A DNA stretch of 64,000 nucleotides from Aphrocallistes beatrix. Taxonomy: Eukaryota > Porifera > Hexactinellida > Sceptrulophora > Aphrocallistidae. How positions within the stretch are numbered: position 1 is the first letter of the stretch; each line of letters opens with the position of its first letter. The notes under the pieces are model-generated. The model searched no databases. It saw only the letters and a program-made list of their open reading frames with translations, and was not told the origin of the DNA. Location: assembly GCA_963281255.1 (NCBI GenBank), contig OY725503.1, positions 4,008,312-4,072,311 of the forward strand, written 5' to 3'. A program made the translations under genes and the position numbers. Shown one piece after another: positions 44,001 through 54,183 of the stretch.

Positions 44001-47000
44001 CGCCTAATCCCGCCCAGTGAATTCTTTAGTGCGTCGAGACTAGGCACCAGGTCCGGGGCCCTGGGTGAGCAGCAGACGTAGGTGTATCGGTTGGATGGAC
44101 ACGAGTCGGATACATTCCATTCCCCTTGCTTACAACTGTCAGTGAAACATGCTCCCTTGTCGCAGGAAAACGTCCCATGGATCGAGCTCACGATGTCGCG
44201 CCTCGCATCTGTACAGCCAGACTTTGTGATATATCCTAACCCCGTCTCTCGACAGACCGTCGCTAGCGAATAATCAATCCCCACATTTCCATCCTCACAG
44301 CAATGCGGGTACCAATCGTCTCCGAGCTTGTACTCCAACAGTTTGCACCTCCCTCTAAAGTAATCGTCTCGCTTAACGGTGGGTGCTATTAAACGTACTT
44401 GAGGCTCTGGAGTGACTACTTCACAGTAGAGAACTATGTTATCAAAAACATTAGAGCAGTACAAGTCAGGAGGAGAGATCTTATGGTGCTCACAATCAGA
44501 CAGTTTCTCTTCATTGCCTTGACATTGTACATTCCTCATCTTGAATTCACCAATATTTCCACTATAAACATCACGTGTTCGATGGTATCCAGACCCCTTA
44601 AACCCGAGCTGTCTGCACGCCACAGCTGCTGACACAGCATTGAAACCATAGGAACAGACAGGTCCCCACCTCCCATCAATCTTAACTTCGAGCCGTCCTT
44701 TCCAGGGTACACCTTTTCCTCTCAAACGGATGGTATTACTTTCCGGTTCGCCACATTCGAATTGTGGTTCACAGGTGCATTGAACGCTGTAAGGCCCGTA
44801 CTGAGCTAGATGGTCGAATGGCCCCCACCCCCAATGTGGGCAATTGACCAACCTCGCTTCACTCCCAGAACAATTTGGCTTCGCCAAAATAATAGGCAGA
44901 GACTCATTGATCGCTTCTACATACTGGTCGGGAAGAGGGCCTAAATACTTGTAAAAGCCCAGCTGCTCGCATATCACGGTACCTGTGATGTCACTAACTC
45001 CCAACTTAGAAATGTAGCCATCGACGCCATTGTAGGAGACCTGCACCACGCCCGAGCAAGGCGAGATGGGTTCGAATGACTCATCCTGTATTTGTGGGAG
45101 ATGCAAGCTCACTGGAAGATCGTATGGTCTTGGATGTATCCTTTTCCTACAAGCCAACCCTGCGTCTCTAGCATGGAAAGAGCCGTCCCAGCTTTGACAA
45201 AACGATTTTTTCTCTGAGCTGTAGACACACTGTCGAAAGTGACTCTCGTCTCCATTACAACTGAGAGAACTGATCCACATCGGCATGTCCCTATCGCCTC
45301 GGGCACAAAATTGATGATAGCGAAGTGGTGCACCATGTCCCAACTGACGACAGAGCACACTCTCTTCGTCCAATGACAGCCTGTTCCTGCAAATCGTACC
45401 CCATTTCCCCTCCAATTTAACTTCAATTCGTCCAATCGCATATTGAGGTCTCTCCCTGCAGATGTAATCTGGAATTAGTCTCACGTCATTTCCAGTTAAT
45501 TGAGCGTAAGTCGGATAGAAAGAGTCGTTCAGTCCATAATGGAATTCTTGAGCGAGAGTGGTACACACGGTTAGTGTTAAGAAATAAAGATGGAGTAGTA
45601 CCTGCATGTTAAAAGTTTAGAGTCGGTAGATATTGGAGCCTATTTATACTATAATGTTGTTGCAGTCAGTTCATAACAATTATACTCTTCGTGAAATCGA
45701 TTGTTCCAAGCATATTGAAAGTGCAATCTTGATTTAGACAATATTATAGATAATTAAACAAAATAAATTGAAGTTAATGAAAGGTTTTCAAATCTTTCAG
45801 TTTCTTAAAATGACTAATATTGCGTATTCGAGAAGACTTTAATAGAAAAAGGTGTTTGTGAATTGTACTCAGTTTAAGAGTTCAACTAAGTAATATTATC
45901 ATTGGGAAAGCTAATTTGTTTGGTCGAGTAGAGTACGCAAAAGAGACGAATTTGGTTGGCCATCCTGACCAGCAATTAGATAAGAAGAATTAATTTGGAT
46001 GTAGACACGACAGACGCGTAATGATAGGATTAAGTAACTTCTGCTGTGAGGTATGCGTAAATGATGCGTAGAGAAAAGCAATGCAAGAGCCAATAAGACA
46101 AGCCAATTACATCAATTGCTTCTCTTAGAGTAAATAACTTTGGTTTTACAGCAATTTATGAATTGGGATAGGAAGGTGGTTACCTTATTAACGTCAAGAC
46201 AGAGCAGATCGTGCAACCATTTCTCCACCAAGTCGCCTGGGGCGTATCTGATCGGCTCCTCTAGGCTCAGCTCGTGGAGAAGACGGGAACTGGAGAGTCG
46301 GGACGTATCACTAACTCCGGTGGCATCTTGGTTCGTCGGTTTATCTACGCACTGCTTCCGCAACTGATCGATTAGCTTCAAAGACAAACTCCTTCCTGTC
46401 CCTTCATAGCTAAAGAAATAAGTTATGATATTAATATATTAAATAGAGTATTGTACGTATTTACGATCGTAGAGGGGTACAGTATGTACCTCTCTCTAAG
46501 CGCACACTGTTCTCTGACCTGTAACCATTTTCTATGGATAGACAATTAGAGATAATATCCTGTGTGAATATAGCTTTGGGAAAAACAATTATATTAGTGT
46601 TATTTCAAAATTGAATAACAATGTAATTAGCCGCCGCGTATACGCGGAGTTGCACAGACACCATTCAGTAAGCAATAAAAGAGCCATTTAATGCTTCAAG
46701 TGTAACCAGAGAACGATAGCAACCATGATATAGTGGGCAGCTAGTCAAAACGTATTCTATTACAGAGCAATTCAAGTATGCGCGTAGGTCCTATTTAAGA
46801 CGAGGATGGAAGGAGAGTAAAATCTCATAAAGTTTAAATTATTTGGCTAAATCGACGATTTTAGGAGGTGAGTTATCAATCATAAAATATCTAGTCTCGG
46901 ATAGTAAGGCAAGGATTGGATTAAAACTTGATTCTAATCATTTGCACGCATTAATGTAAATATCAATTAATTAAGCGAAGTTACTGGAATATGAAAAAGC

Positions 47001-50000
47001 CATGATTAGGAATCATGACAAGATCGATAGATTCAACCATTATTAGATAGCCCCTCTTAAACCTACCCATTGACAGTTGAGGCCATGAACACCAGGTAGG
47101 GACCCATTAGTTTCCGGACCAGCGGGAGGGGGATAGCCGCTGCTTCGTCTATGACGAGGAGTTCTGCGTGAGAGAGGAAATGCGCGTCGTTCGGGCGGAT
47201 GTACTGCACGATTTGTCTGTGCTCTCTGGACACGTTGAGGCGAGTGACGGCACCTCTAAATTCAGGATTGGCAGAGCGCAGCACTTCATAGTCCGTGTGC
47301 TCCTCGTAGCCCAGCGCGTCCAGGCCTTTGAAGAGGAACTCGAACAGAGTTCTGAGGTTCTCCGGGGAAGGAGACGTCACGAATATGGCGCCGTATCTAT
47401 TTTTTCGATGAATTTAATTATTAAGGTAGAATAGCCAAGCTATGATGCTATACAACCCCTGCGAGTGACTAATCATAAGAGCAAAATTACGAACCCGAAG
47501 GAGATAGCGATCGAGAGAGCTAGTCCCATGCAGGCAGACTTCCCTCGCCCCCTCGCTGCTGTTATAGCGACGGTAGCTCGCAAGGTCTTGTCCGAGATGC
47601 AGTCAGCGAGCTTGAGTAGAGACTTGGATTGGTCGAGTGTGCAGCAGCACTTGAGAACGTCGATCAGCGGCTTTGTGTCTGCTAATGAGTCCTAGGATAG
47701 TTAGGATGAATAACAATTTGTCTAGCTGAGTTCGTACGCAATCGTCTGTCTAGAAATATAAATATTGAGCAGGAGCATACCTTCAGTTTCTTCAACTCAT
47801 CGGCTGCATCACTGGTCAGGTTTTTCTCCGCGTTGAGATGCTTGAGGGATTTAGAGGAGAGCGGGAGCACGTGGTATGTGTCATCCAGCGCGAGGAACGC
47901 GTGGCAGGCAGTGAGGGAGAGGAGAAACCTTTCATTGAACCGCCCCACCACGTCCTGATGGCTCTCAGTCCGGAAGCGCGCGTGCACGTCCATCGTGAGG
48001 GTGTACAGCTGCTTCAGGGACTGCAGCGTTCGAAGGAGAATGATGATGAGTCCGCCTCCTTCCACCTTAATCGCGGAATAGACATGCAGTAGCTTCGGTC
48101 ATCCAAAAATGATGTGTAAAATAAATAAAAAAATTTGAGAGGTTCACATTGGGATTAAATTACCAGTAGTTTCGACGCCACTGACCTAGATTTGGTATTA
48201 GCACAGTTTATAATCACCTTCACTCCTCCAAAGATTCCATCCGAGCGAGGTAGCAGCATGGCGAACAATGACCAAGATTTAAGCCCCGATGCAATCCATC
48301 ACAAAGAGATTTACGAGTGGATGGGGAAGATGCTAACGTTCGAATATGAACAGGCCATACGCGAGGCATCGCAGAACTTCCAAGAACTCTTCAGACGGAT
48401 TGAGGAGCATGAGCATATGGTGATCACGAAGTTGGAGGAGGGGAAGAAAGGAGCGTTACAGAATATCAAGAGGATTTATGAAAGGATCGTCAGGTTTGAT
48501 AAAACCAAATTGACTATGAATAAGGAGGAGAGCAAAAAATTGACGGATAAAGAGATAGACAAATCTATTGAAAACTTGACTCACTGGAGCATCACCAAAC
48601 TGACCTGGGATATGGATGAGATCGACACTTTCTTGGAAAAGCTGTGCGAGATAGAAGACCACGACAAGTACACAGATACCTACTGGTCCAAGGTCACACG
48701 GGGAGCGGATGAACACGAGATCGAGACACCACGAGGCATCGCTATCGACCCGATCAACAACTTCCTCTACATAGTGGACAGCGGCGACTACACGGATCGG
48801 ATCCAAGTGTTCGATGACTTTGGAGAGCATATGCGGACTCTAGAGGGGAACGGCGAGATGGCAGCACCGTACGGGATCTACATCTACGAGAACTACATCT
48901 ACATCACATGCATGGACTCGCCAATGGTGAATCACCAGACTTGTATCATGAAGATGGACAAACTGAACGGGAATGTCCTAGCGCAAAAGGACACCATGGA
49001 TCCCATCTACCACCCATTCGTGGACAGCGAGGACGACACTAACATCAGGATATACGGCTGTGGCATGTACGAGCACAGACTGCATGTTTTTGATGAAGAC
49101 CTCGAAACGTTGGCGGGGTCTCCCATCTACCTACAGACAATCGGCAACAAGTCCGAAGACGCAGAACTTGAGGACAGAACGAAGGTGATGAGCGTAAAGG
49201 TTTTCAACCAGAAGGTGTTTTTACTGCTCGCACTAACTATGTACGCAGTCCAACTCTTCGACATGAAGGGAGCTATGACACAGACCCTGATCAATGATAC
49301 GAACCTTATCGAACCGTTCGCTTTCTGCTTCGACATCTTCAACAACATCATCATTGTGGACAGACAGCAGAACCGCGTGTGCCTGTACAGCTCTGTCACT
49401 GGGAATTTCCTCAGGGAAATAGGGGAGGGGTCAGGGACGGACATAGGAGAATTCGTGGGGCCAAAAGGGATAGTCTTGGGCAGGCAACAACAGTTCGTGG
49501 TTCTAGATAGTAAAGACATATTCACATTGCAGGCGTTCTAGTACTTTTACGAGAATGCGACTAGAATCAATAAAAGCGAACACTGCATCAGCAAAACAGC
49601 TTGCGCAACTATTTATTTTGCCTCACTGCATAATTATTTGTGTCAATACAAGCCGTGACTTGTTAGAATGAGTATGTGTAAGGTGTGTATTTATTTAGGA
49701 TCTATTATAAACATGCTGTAAATATTATACAGTTAAGCAACTGAAAGTATTGGCTATCTCCCTTAAGTTTCGGATAAAATGATGGGGAACATATAAGGCA
49801 GTGGTTCCAAACCTGGGGTTCATAGACCCCTTAGTGGTCCACATGATTCTAAATTTTGAAATTACGGTTAATACGAAGGGGCCCACAGAATATCGGAAAA
49901 TTGCTTTAGGGGATCCACAGCCAAAAAAGGTTGAAAACCGCTGACATAAGGAATGGAATAATATTTACATTAATCTAGAATTTGGTGCTATAAGATCAAC

Positions 50001-50457
50001 TTACCGTCTCAATGGTCCTAGCAAGTATGTTGGGAGTGAGAGCTTCGAAGTCTTGTAGCACACAAGCACCGAACGTGTTCCCTAACACCTTATAAGTCTC
50101 TGCGTAGTAACAATAGCGGACATTAGTCGAAGAGATAAACAGCTCCCAGGGGTCTCCTTCCTTCGGATCTATCAGACCCGCCCGCATCTTCTTCTGCAGC
50201 TCCTTCATGCGCTTCTTGCGGTGCGTCGTGAATCCGAGCTCTTTCTTGTAGCACCACAGCAAACTCGGCCTGCCCTGTGCCTGACTGCGAGCCCTAGCCA
50301 GCAGCTGATGCAGCGGAACGACCAACTCTCGGCTTTGGTCGCCTACGATCAGAAATAGACTCCTGCTCTTGCTCGCTACTCCGTGCTCGATCAGCTGAGT
50401 GACGCGTGGGTCTAAGCGGACTTTGCCCTTCGAACGAACATTGCTCGATTCAGACAT
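41063..50457 (-). CDS. NAT10: RNA cytidine acetyltransferase NAT10
   Basis: Ten exons join in frame: 50005-50457, 47781-48065, 47495-47691, 47067-47396, 46184-46409, 42752-43012, 42300-42693, 41758-42235, 41432-41695 and 41063-41303; 1042 residues (human 1025). It installs N4-acetylcytidine in 18S rRNA and tRNA in the nucleolus. Landmarks in order: WCYKKELGFTTHRKKRMKEL (exon 1), GRGKSA P-loop (exon 3), the helicase-like IDEAAAIPLP (exon 4), SGDLIPWTVSEQFQD and the GNAT acetyl-CoA loop GMGYGSRAL (exon 7), FWKRAGYLPVYLRQT (exon 8), and a Lys-rich nucleolar tail. Donor GTTCGT after exon 3 is non-canonical in its +3 to +6 bases. Two long introns house complete genes: LOXL-like at 43397-45607 and NHL 3 at 48258-49541. 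Confidence 0.96.
43397..45607 (-). CDS. LOXL2-like SRCR-lysyl oxidase, nested in a NAT10 intron
   Basis: 736-residue single-exon secreted copper amine oxidase. Signal peptide 1-19. An SRCR domain at about 45-150 (IEVKLEGKWGTICRN), a divergent one at about 180-275, a third at about 290-395 (LEVKIDGRWGPVCSYG) and a fourth, poorly matching region at about 405-520. The lysyl oxidase domain is about 525-736: copper-binding WQYHTCHKHYHS, the LTQ lysine in GHKASFCLED, and the LTQ tyrosine region CYDLYGSHLDCQWIDV. It would oxidise lysine in collagen or other matrix proteins. It lies on the same strand as NAT10, within the intron 43013-46183, with its own TATA box. Confidence 0.93.
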   Translation of the reverse strand: MQVLLHLYFLTLTVCTTLAQEFHYGLNDSFYPTYAQLTGNDVRLIPDYICRERPQYAIGRIEVKLEGKWGTICRNRLSLDEESVLCRQLGHGAPLRYHQFCARGDRDMPMWISSLSCNGDESHFRQCVYSSEKKSFCQSWDGSFHARDAGLACRKRIHPRPYDLPVSLHLPQIQDESFEPISPCSGVVQVSYNGVDGYISKLGVSDITGTVICEQLGFYKYLGPLPDQYVEAINESLPIILAKPNCSGSEARLVNCPHWGWGPFDHLAQYGPYSVQCTCEPQFECGEPESNTIRLRGKGVPWKGRLEVKIDGRWGPVCSYGFNAVSAAVACRQLGFKGSGYHRTRDVYSGNIGEFKMRNVQCQGNEEKLSDCEHHKISPPDLYCSNVFDNIVLYCEVVTPEPQVRLIAPTVKRDDYFRGRCKLLEYKLGDDWYPHCCEDGNVGIDYSLATVCRETGLGYITKSGCTDARRDIVSSIHGTFSCDKGACFTDSCKQGEWNVSDSCPSNRYTYVCCSPRAPDLVPSLDALKNSLGGIRRSRTIPGIRTASVRCAWEEGCLAPDAKPNSYYDVRRLLRFSTQSENIGSDIFRPPISSDHWQYHTCHKHYHSIEHFVDYSLVSEYGNVEVGHGHKASFCLEDTYCNVGGYPSRYCGRDRHGAQGISPNCYDLYGSHLDCQWIDVTRTAPGFYYLVLDMNPARRVPESDFSNNVVRCKIYFGGHYFRVLSCEYVTVSTPGHS
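45641..45648 (-). promoter_or_regulatory. TATA box of the nested LOXL-like gene
   Basis: Minus-strand TATAAATA 34 bases upstream of the ATG at 45607, inside the NAT10 intron. Supports independent transcription of the nested gene. The implied 5' UTR would be very short. Confidence 0.4.
46410..47066. other. NAT10 intron 4, with a 14-bp palindrome
   Basis: 657-nt intron. A perfect palindrome CCGCGTATACGCGG occurs at 46634-46647 in an otherwise AT-rich background. No ORF seen. The palindrome could be a protein-binding site or chance. Confidence 0.4.
48258..49541 (+). CDS. Coiled-coil/NHL-repeat protein 3, nested antisense in a NAT10 intron
   Basis: 427 residues from ATG 48258 (start chosen by likeness to the MAS- starts of NHL 1 and 2; an in-frame Met at 48192 would add 22). 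Coiled coil about 20-125 (Glu/Lys-rich), then a propeller with NHL-type blades: TPRGIAIDPINNFLYIVDSGD, FDIFNNIIIVDRQQNRVCLYS and EFVGPKGIVLGRQQQFVVLDSKD. No RING or B-box. Transcribed opposite to NAT10 within the intron 48066-50004. Codon third positions are GC-richer than in NHL 1. Confidence 0.85.
   Translation: MANNDQDLSPDAIHHKEIYEWMGKMLTFEYEQAIREASQNFQELFRRIEEHEHMVITKLEEGKKGALQNIKRIYERIVRFDKTKLTMNKEESKKLTDKEIDKSIENLTHWSITKLTWDMDEIDTFLEKLCEIEDHDKYTDTYWSKVTRGADEHEIETPRGIAIDPINNFLYIVDSGDYTDRIQVFDDFGEHMRTLEGNGEMAAPYGIYIYENYIYITCMDSPMVNHQTCIMKMDKLNGNVLAQKDTMDPIYHPFVDSEDDTNIRIYGCGMYEHRLHVFDEDLETLAGSPIYLQTIGNKSEDAELEDRTKVMSVKVFNQKVFLLLALTMYAVQLFDMKGAMTQTLINDTNLIEPFAFCFDIFNNIIIVDRQQNRVCLYSSVTGNFLREIGEGSGTDIGEFVGPKGIVLGRQQQFVVLDSKDIFTLQAF
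49799..49943. mobile_element. hAT MITE (145 bp) in a NAT10 intron
   Basis: Left terminus CAGTGGTTCCAAACCT and right terminus AGGTTGAAAACCGCTG form imperfect terminal inverted repeats. They are flanked by 8-base duplications ATATAAGG (49791-49798) and ACATAAGG (49944-49951), 7 of 8 identical. CAGTGGTT...AACCxCTG ends with 8-bp duplications are the hallmark of hAT non-autonomous elements. No coding capacity. It is about 255 bases downstream of NHL 3. Confidence 0.8.
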
Positions 50458-50530
50458 TCTAATTCAAAATAATAATAAAATAATCTAAGTCTGCCGAAAG
50501 AGAGAAAATGATATCACTTTCCGGATTTAA

Positions 50531-51214
50531 CTAATGTTTATTATGATATTCCTTCCTTTGAAATCTATACACCATGAGATGCTCATTCGCAGCTTTCCTT
50601 TGAACCACCAGCTCTCCCGACAGACCATATCCTTCTAAATAACTCCGAATCTCTTCAGGCTTGTTCTGCTTTATAAGCAGCAAATAGAATATCCCCCTAG
50701 CAGACAGTATAGTGGGTATTTGTAATAAGACGCGGTTGATTACACTTCTCCCATCGCTCCCACCCGCCCATGATGCTTCGATCCCCCGCCCGCCCACCTC
50801 ATTCTCTTCCGTCACTACGTATGGCGGATTAAAAATCAGCAAATCCACGCGATTGCACAATCTCAACCCAGCCACTAAGTCGGTGCGGATAACCTGTACA
50901 GAACAGGCATTGTGTGCAGCTGTGTATTTGGTAGCCAAGCAGGCATAGTTGTTAATGTCAGTGGCGAGGAAGATACGGTAGGGACCGAGGATTCGAGCCA
51001 AGAAAGTTGATACTATCCCAGACCCACTCCCGACTTCAAGACATAACAGAGGGTCCGTCTGTGTCAGGAGAGAGGCGTCCTTTTCCAGAGCGTCTAATAA
51101 GAGATAAGAGTCTTCAGATGGAGGGTAGAATTTATCTGTGAAAGCGAGAGTTTCCGGGCTGAGATCAGGCGTCGAAAAGTCTAGCGGTTTGTCTCCTTTC
51201 TGAAGAATAGCCAT
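50531..51214 (-). CDS. N6AMT1: N6AMT1/HEMK2 methyltransferase
   Basis: 227-residue class I SAM methyltransferase (human 214). YPPSEDSYLLLDAL (about 30-43) is characteristic. The SAM loop is EVGSGSG (60-66), the acidic partner ATDIN (84-88), and the catalytic NPPY is at 129-132, used for glutamine methylation. With TRMT112 it methylates the GGQ glutamine of release factor eRF1 and also histone H4K12. It is a head-to-tail neighbour of NAT10, 73 bases upstream of the latter's start. Confidence 0.94.
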   Translation of the reverse strand: MAILQKGDKPLDFSTPDLSPETLAFTDKFYPPSEDSYLLLDALEKDASLLTQTDPLLCLEVGSGSGIVSTFLARILGPYRIFLATDINNYACLATKYTAAHNACSVQVIRTDLVAGLRLCNRVDLLIFNPPYVVTEENEVGGRGIEASWAGGSDGRSVINRVLLQIPTILSARGIFYLLLIKQNKPEEIRSYLEGYGLSGELVVQRKAANEHLMVYRFQRKEYHNKH

Positions 51215-51811
51215 CTGTTCAATCTACAGCTAAACTCAATTCAGTAATATTAGTAGTAAAGTGAAGAGTTTATAAATGCATACATGCCAACTTGAATTGA
51301 AATACAACACTATAGAGGTTTAACATGCAGTATATAGCAACGAATCGGAATGCAACACTATACAGTCAGGGTCGCTAAAAACTTAATTAACATCATCATC
51401 AACATTACGTAATAAAGGATGGCAGATGAGGTGCTTATGTTGCCAGGTACGTGAAATATAATATGTGCGTTATGGGTATTATGAATATGATGAAATAGTT
51501 ATGACGAATTGACATTGATTCCAGCAATTTAAGTTAATTAAGAGAGTTGAAACGGAGGCTGATGAGGTAGGGCTTCTTATGTTGCTATATTAGATAAGTT
51601 AAAATATGCAAATCATGATACGCGTAATTAAATGCTTTCTGATCCCGGAACCTCGATTATAATTCTTTGATTATTTACCCAGCATTTCAATATGAGATTA
51701 AACTAAATTTGTAGCTAATTTAATAGTCAATTTGTGTTCAAAAACAGAATAGATAAGATGTATACATGACAAGGATAATATAATGACATTAAACAGCTCC
51801 TTCATCAATGT
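51215..51811. other. AT-rich non-coding region
   Basis: About 600 bases upstream of N6AMT1. No ORF or clear repeat; probably contains its promoter. It begins the gene-free right end of the window. Confidence 0.45.
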
Positions 51812-51913
51812 GGTTCCTCCATCAGCATAGTAACGCGGTCCGTGTAGCTCCTCCATCAGTGTAGCGACGCGGTCCGTGGAGCTCCTCCGTCAGTGTAGTG
51901 GCGCGGTCCGTTT
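51812..51913. repeat. Three-copy 34-bp minisatellite
   Basis: Units of 34 bases at 51812, 51846 and 51880, each containing TCCTCCxTCAG and GCGGTCCGT. Units 2 and 3 differ by a few bases; unit 1 is more diverged. GC-rich in an AT-rich setting. A degenerate fourth unit may precede at about 51796. Confidence 0.8.
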
Positions 51914-52876
51914 TAGTCCGCCCCGGCTCTACCCCCATCCTTTCCTCTCCGGTCGCCGAACTGTGGACCCCCCTGCTGTGTATGCCCCTTCTATGTTTCC
52001 CTCCCGCCCGTTCCTATAGTTAATTACTCAGGTTGACCCCTCAGGGTTCCAGCAGCCGTTTTGTGGCTAACTGTGAATGCACTTGGGACGCATTCATGTA
52101 CCTTTCCCCAACCTGAGCTAGAATTGGAGGGTGTCAAGGCCGGAGCCCCTCCGAATTGAGAGACCCCTCATTATGTAACCTAACTGTATACTTACTATGC
52201 CTATACTTATACCTTGACACCATTTAAGGACCTCCCAATACCCTTAGGATGCAACAATGAGTACGATTGAATTTTGGATGTAAAATTATGACTAAATCGG
52301 ACATTAATTTAAACTTAACTTAACTGAACTTTAAACGATACGAGGGTATTCGAACTTACACCTACACTGAACTTAATTTTGAACGATATTCGAATTCGAC
52401 CTTATAAGCTAACTTTACACGTGAACGAAAACGAAGAGTTACTCTCTTATTCGACCTTAAGCTGAACCTTAACCTATCTTAACGAATGTATTGATGAGAC
52501 CACATGGACAGGACAACTTTGAAGCTCATAATTAACCCCCCCCCCAAAAATTCAAACCTAATAGAATCAACAATTTTTAGCTATACCCCTCTAAGGGGTA
52601 TGCACGATAACGATAAACTGAACCTAGACGGGAGGTATAATTTGGAATACCTCATAAAGCGCACTGAAAGCTTATTAACCTAGTCTACTGACCTAACTGC
52701 AAAATAATGTACCCTACTACCCCGGAAATGACGAAGTTAGCGATGAGTGAGGAATGAAGCTAGAGACATCTCACACCTAGAAAGAAGGAGGGAGTTGATT
52801 AGTTTGGAAATGGGAAAGAAGTGAGTGATGGCGTTAAGATTTTACACATACCTTAGCTCGACGGTCTGGCAGTTTG
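51914..52876. other. Non-coding, no gene recognised
   Basis: About 960 bases. The first 230 are C/T-rich and GC-rich; the rest is AT-rich with a run of nine C at about 52540. A perfect 10-bp inverted repeat (GGTGTCAAGG at 52130; CCTTGACACC at 52212) is present. It could be old transposon sequence, but I cannot classify it. Confidence 0.4.
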
Positions 52877-53066
52877 GAAGTCCCTCAGTCTGAAGATCTG
52901 GTAGTCCCTCAGTCTGAAGATCTGGTAGTCCCTCAGTCTGAAGATCTGGTAGTCCCCCAGTCTGAAGATCTGGTATTCCCTCAGTTAGAAGATCTGGAAG
53001 TCCCTCAGTCAGAAGACCTGGTAGTCCCTCAGTCAGAAGATCTGTTAGTCCTTCAGCCTGAATCTG
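52877..53066. repeat. 24-bp minisatellite, about 8 copies
   Basis: Units begin at 52877, 52901, 52925, 52949, 52973, 52997, 53021 and 53045 (last truncated), consensus around CCCTCAGTCTGAAGATCTG. Because 24 is a multiple of three, one frame reads an eight-residue repeat (VPQSEDLV-like), but nothing supports a gene. Confidence 0.92.
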
Positions 53067-53613
53067 GCGGTGAGAATTCTAAAAGAGAAAAGATCAGGTC
53101 GGTCTATTTGTAAAGTCTATTTGTCAAGTGTAAGAGTAGAATAATACTGACCTGCTGGAGAGTTGGCTGTGTAGCGGTGCCCCCGGGGGTGATGAGGTGA
53201 AGCGTTGAAGAAGGTAGCGAATATTGCCGGCAATATAGTATCTGCAGCTTCTTCACCCGTATATATACTCTCTCCGGTCCCACACAGCAGTAGGCATCTG
53301 TCAGTAGGCACCTGCCAATCATTATCTGGAGTAGACACCTGTAAGACTAAACACCTGTCGACTAGACTAGAGTGCGGACACCTTTGAAGCAGGTGTTGCC
53401 TCTGACAAGTGTTTAGTACTGAGTTAGTTCTAATTATAACTGCAATAGACAGGAGGTTGCGACAGGTGTCTTCTCCTGCATGGAACGGTGTAGAGTATAT
53501 ATACAAGTGATGAACACAGTTTCGAACAATTTCAACAGATCCTTTTCGCTCTCCATCACTCTTCCAAACGACTCATCTGTTGGGCTTCTCTCTCCAACTC
53601 ATCATAGATAGCT
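53067..53613. other. Non-coding between minisatellites
   Basis: About 550 bases with no recognised exon. It has several loosely repeated CACCTG/CAGGTG words between 53280 and 53470. Confidence 0.35.
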
Positions 53614-54183
53614 ACGTGACAGCAACTGGACACCTACAGCACAACCACATCATATCTTCGGGAAAGCTACGTTACAGCTACAGCATATCTCCGCGAAAGC
53701 TACATTACAGCTACAGGATATCTCCGGGAAAGCTACCTTACAGCTACACCATATATCTCCGGGAAAGATACCTTACAGCTACACCATATCCTCGGGAAAG
53801 CTACGTTACAGCTACAGGATATCTCAGGGAAAGCTAAGTTACAGCCACACCATATCCTCGGGAAAGCTACGTTACAGAGCTACAGGATATCTCAGGGAAA
53901 GCTACGTTACAGCTACACCATATCCTCGGGAAAGCTACGTTACAGCTACAGGATATCTCAGGGAAAGCTACGTTACAGCTACAGGATATCTCAGGGAAAG
54001 CTACGTTACAGCTATAGGATATCTCCGGGAAAGCTACCTTACAGCTACGTTTCAGCTACAGCATACCTTCGGGAAAGCTTCTTTACAGCTACAGGATATC
54101 TCCGGGAAAGCTAAGTTACAGCCACACCATATCCTCGGGAAAGCTACGTTACAGCTCCAGGATATCTTCGGGAAAGCTACGCC
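53614..54183. repeat. About 33-bp minisatellite, roughly 17 imperfect copies
   Basis: Repeats built on GAAAGCTACGTTACAGCTAC followed by AGGATATCTC or ACCATATCCTC variants. The unit length varies slightly (32-35), with some truncated units near 54030. Two alternating subtypes (CAGGATATCTCAGG and CACCATATCCTCGG) suggest a higher-order dimer. No stable frame. Confidence 0.88.

Noticed and set aside
52130-52221. Inverted repeat GGTGTCAAGG/CCTTGACACC as transposon ends
   Set aside because: Only 10 bp, 72 bases apart, with no target duplication found. Could be chance or part of an older unclassified repeat.
52874-53113. Gene coding an eight-residue repeat protein
   Set aside because: The open frame is a by-product of a 24-bp minisatellite. 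No start context, length or homology supports it.
53580-53837. Tyr/Ser-rich ORF over the 33-bp minisatellite
   Set aside because: The frame changes with unit length and stops within the array; repeat DNA.
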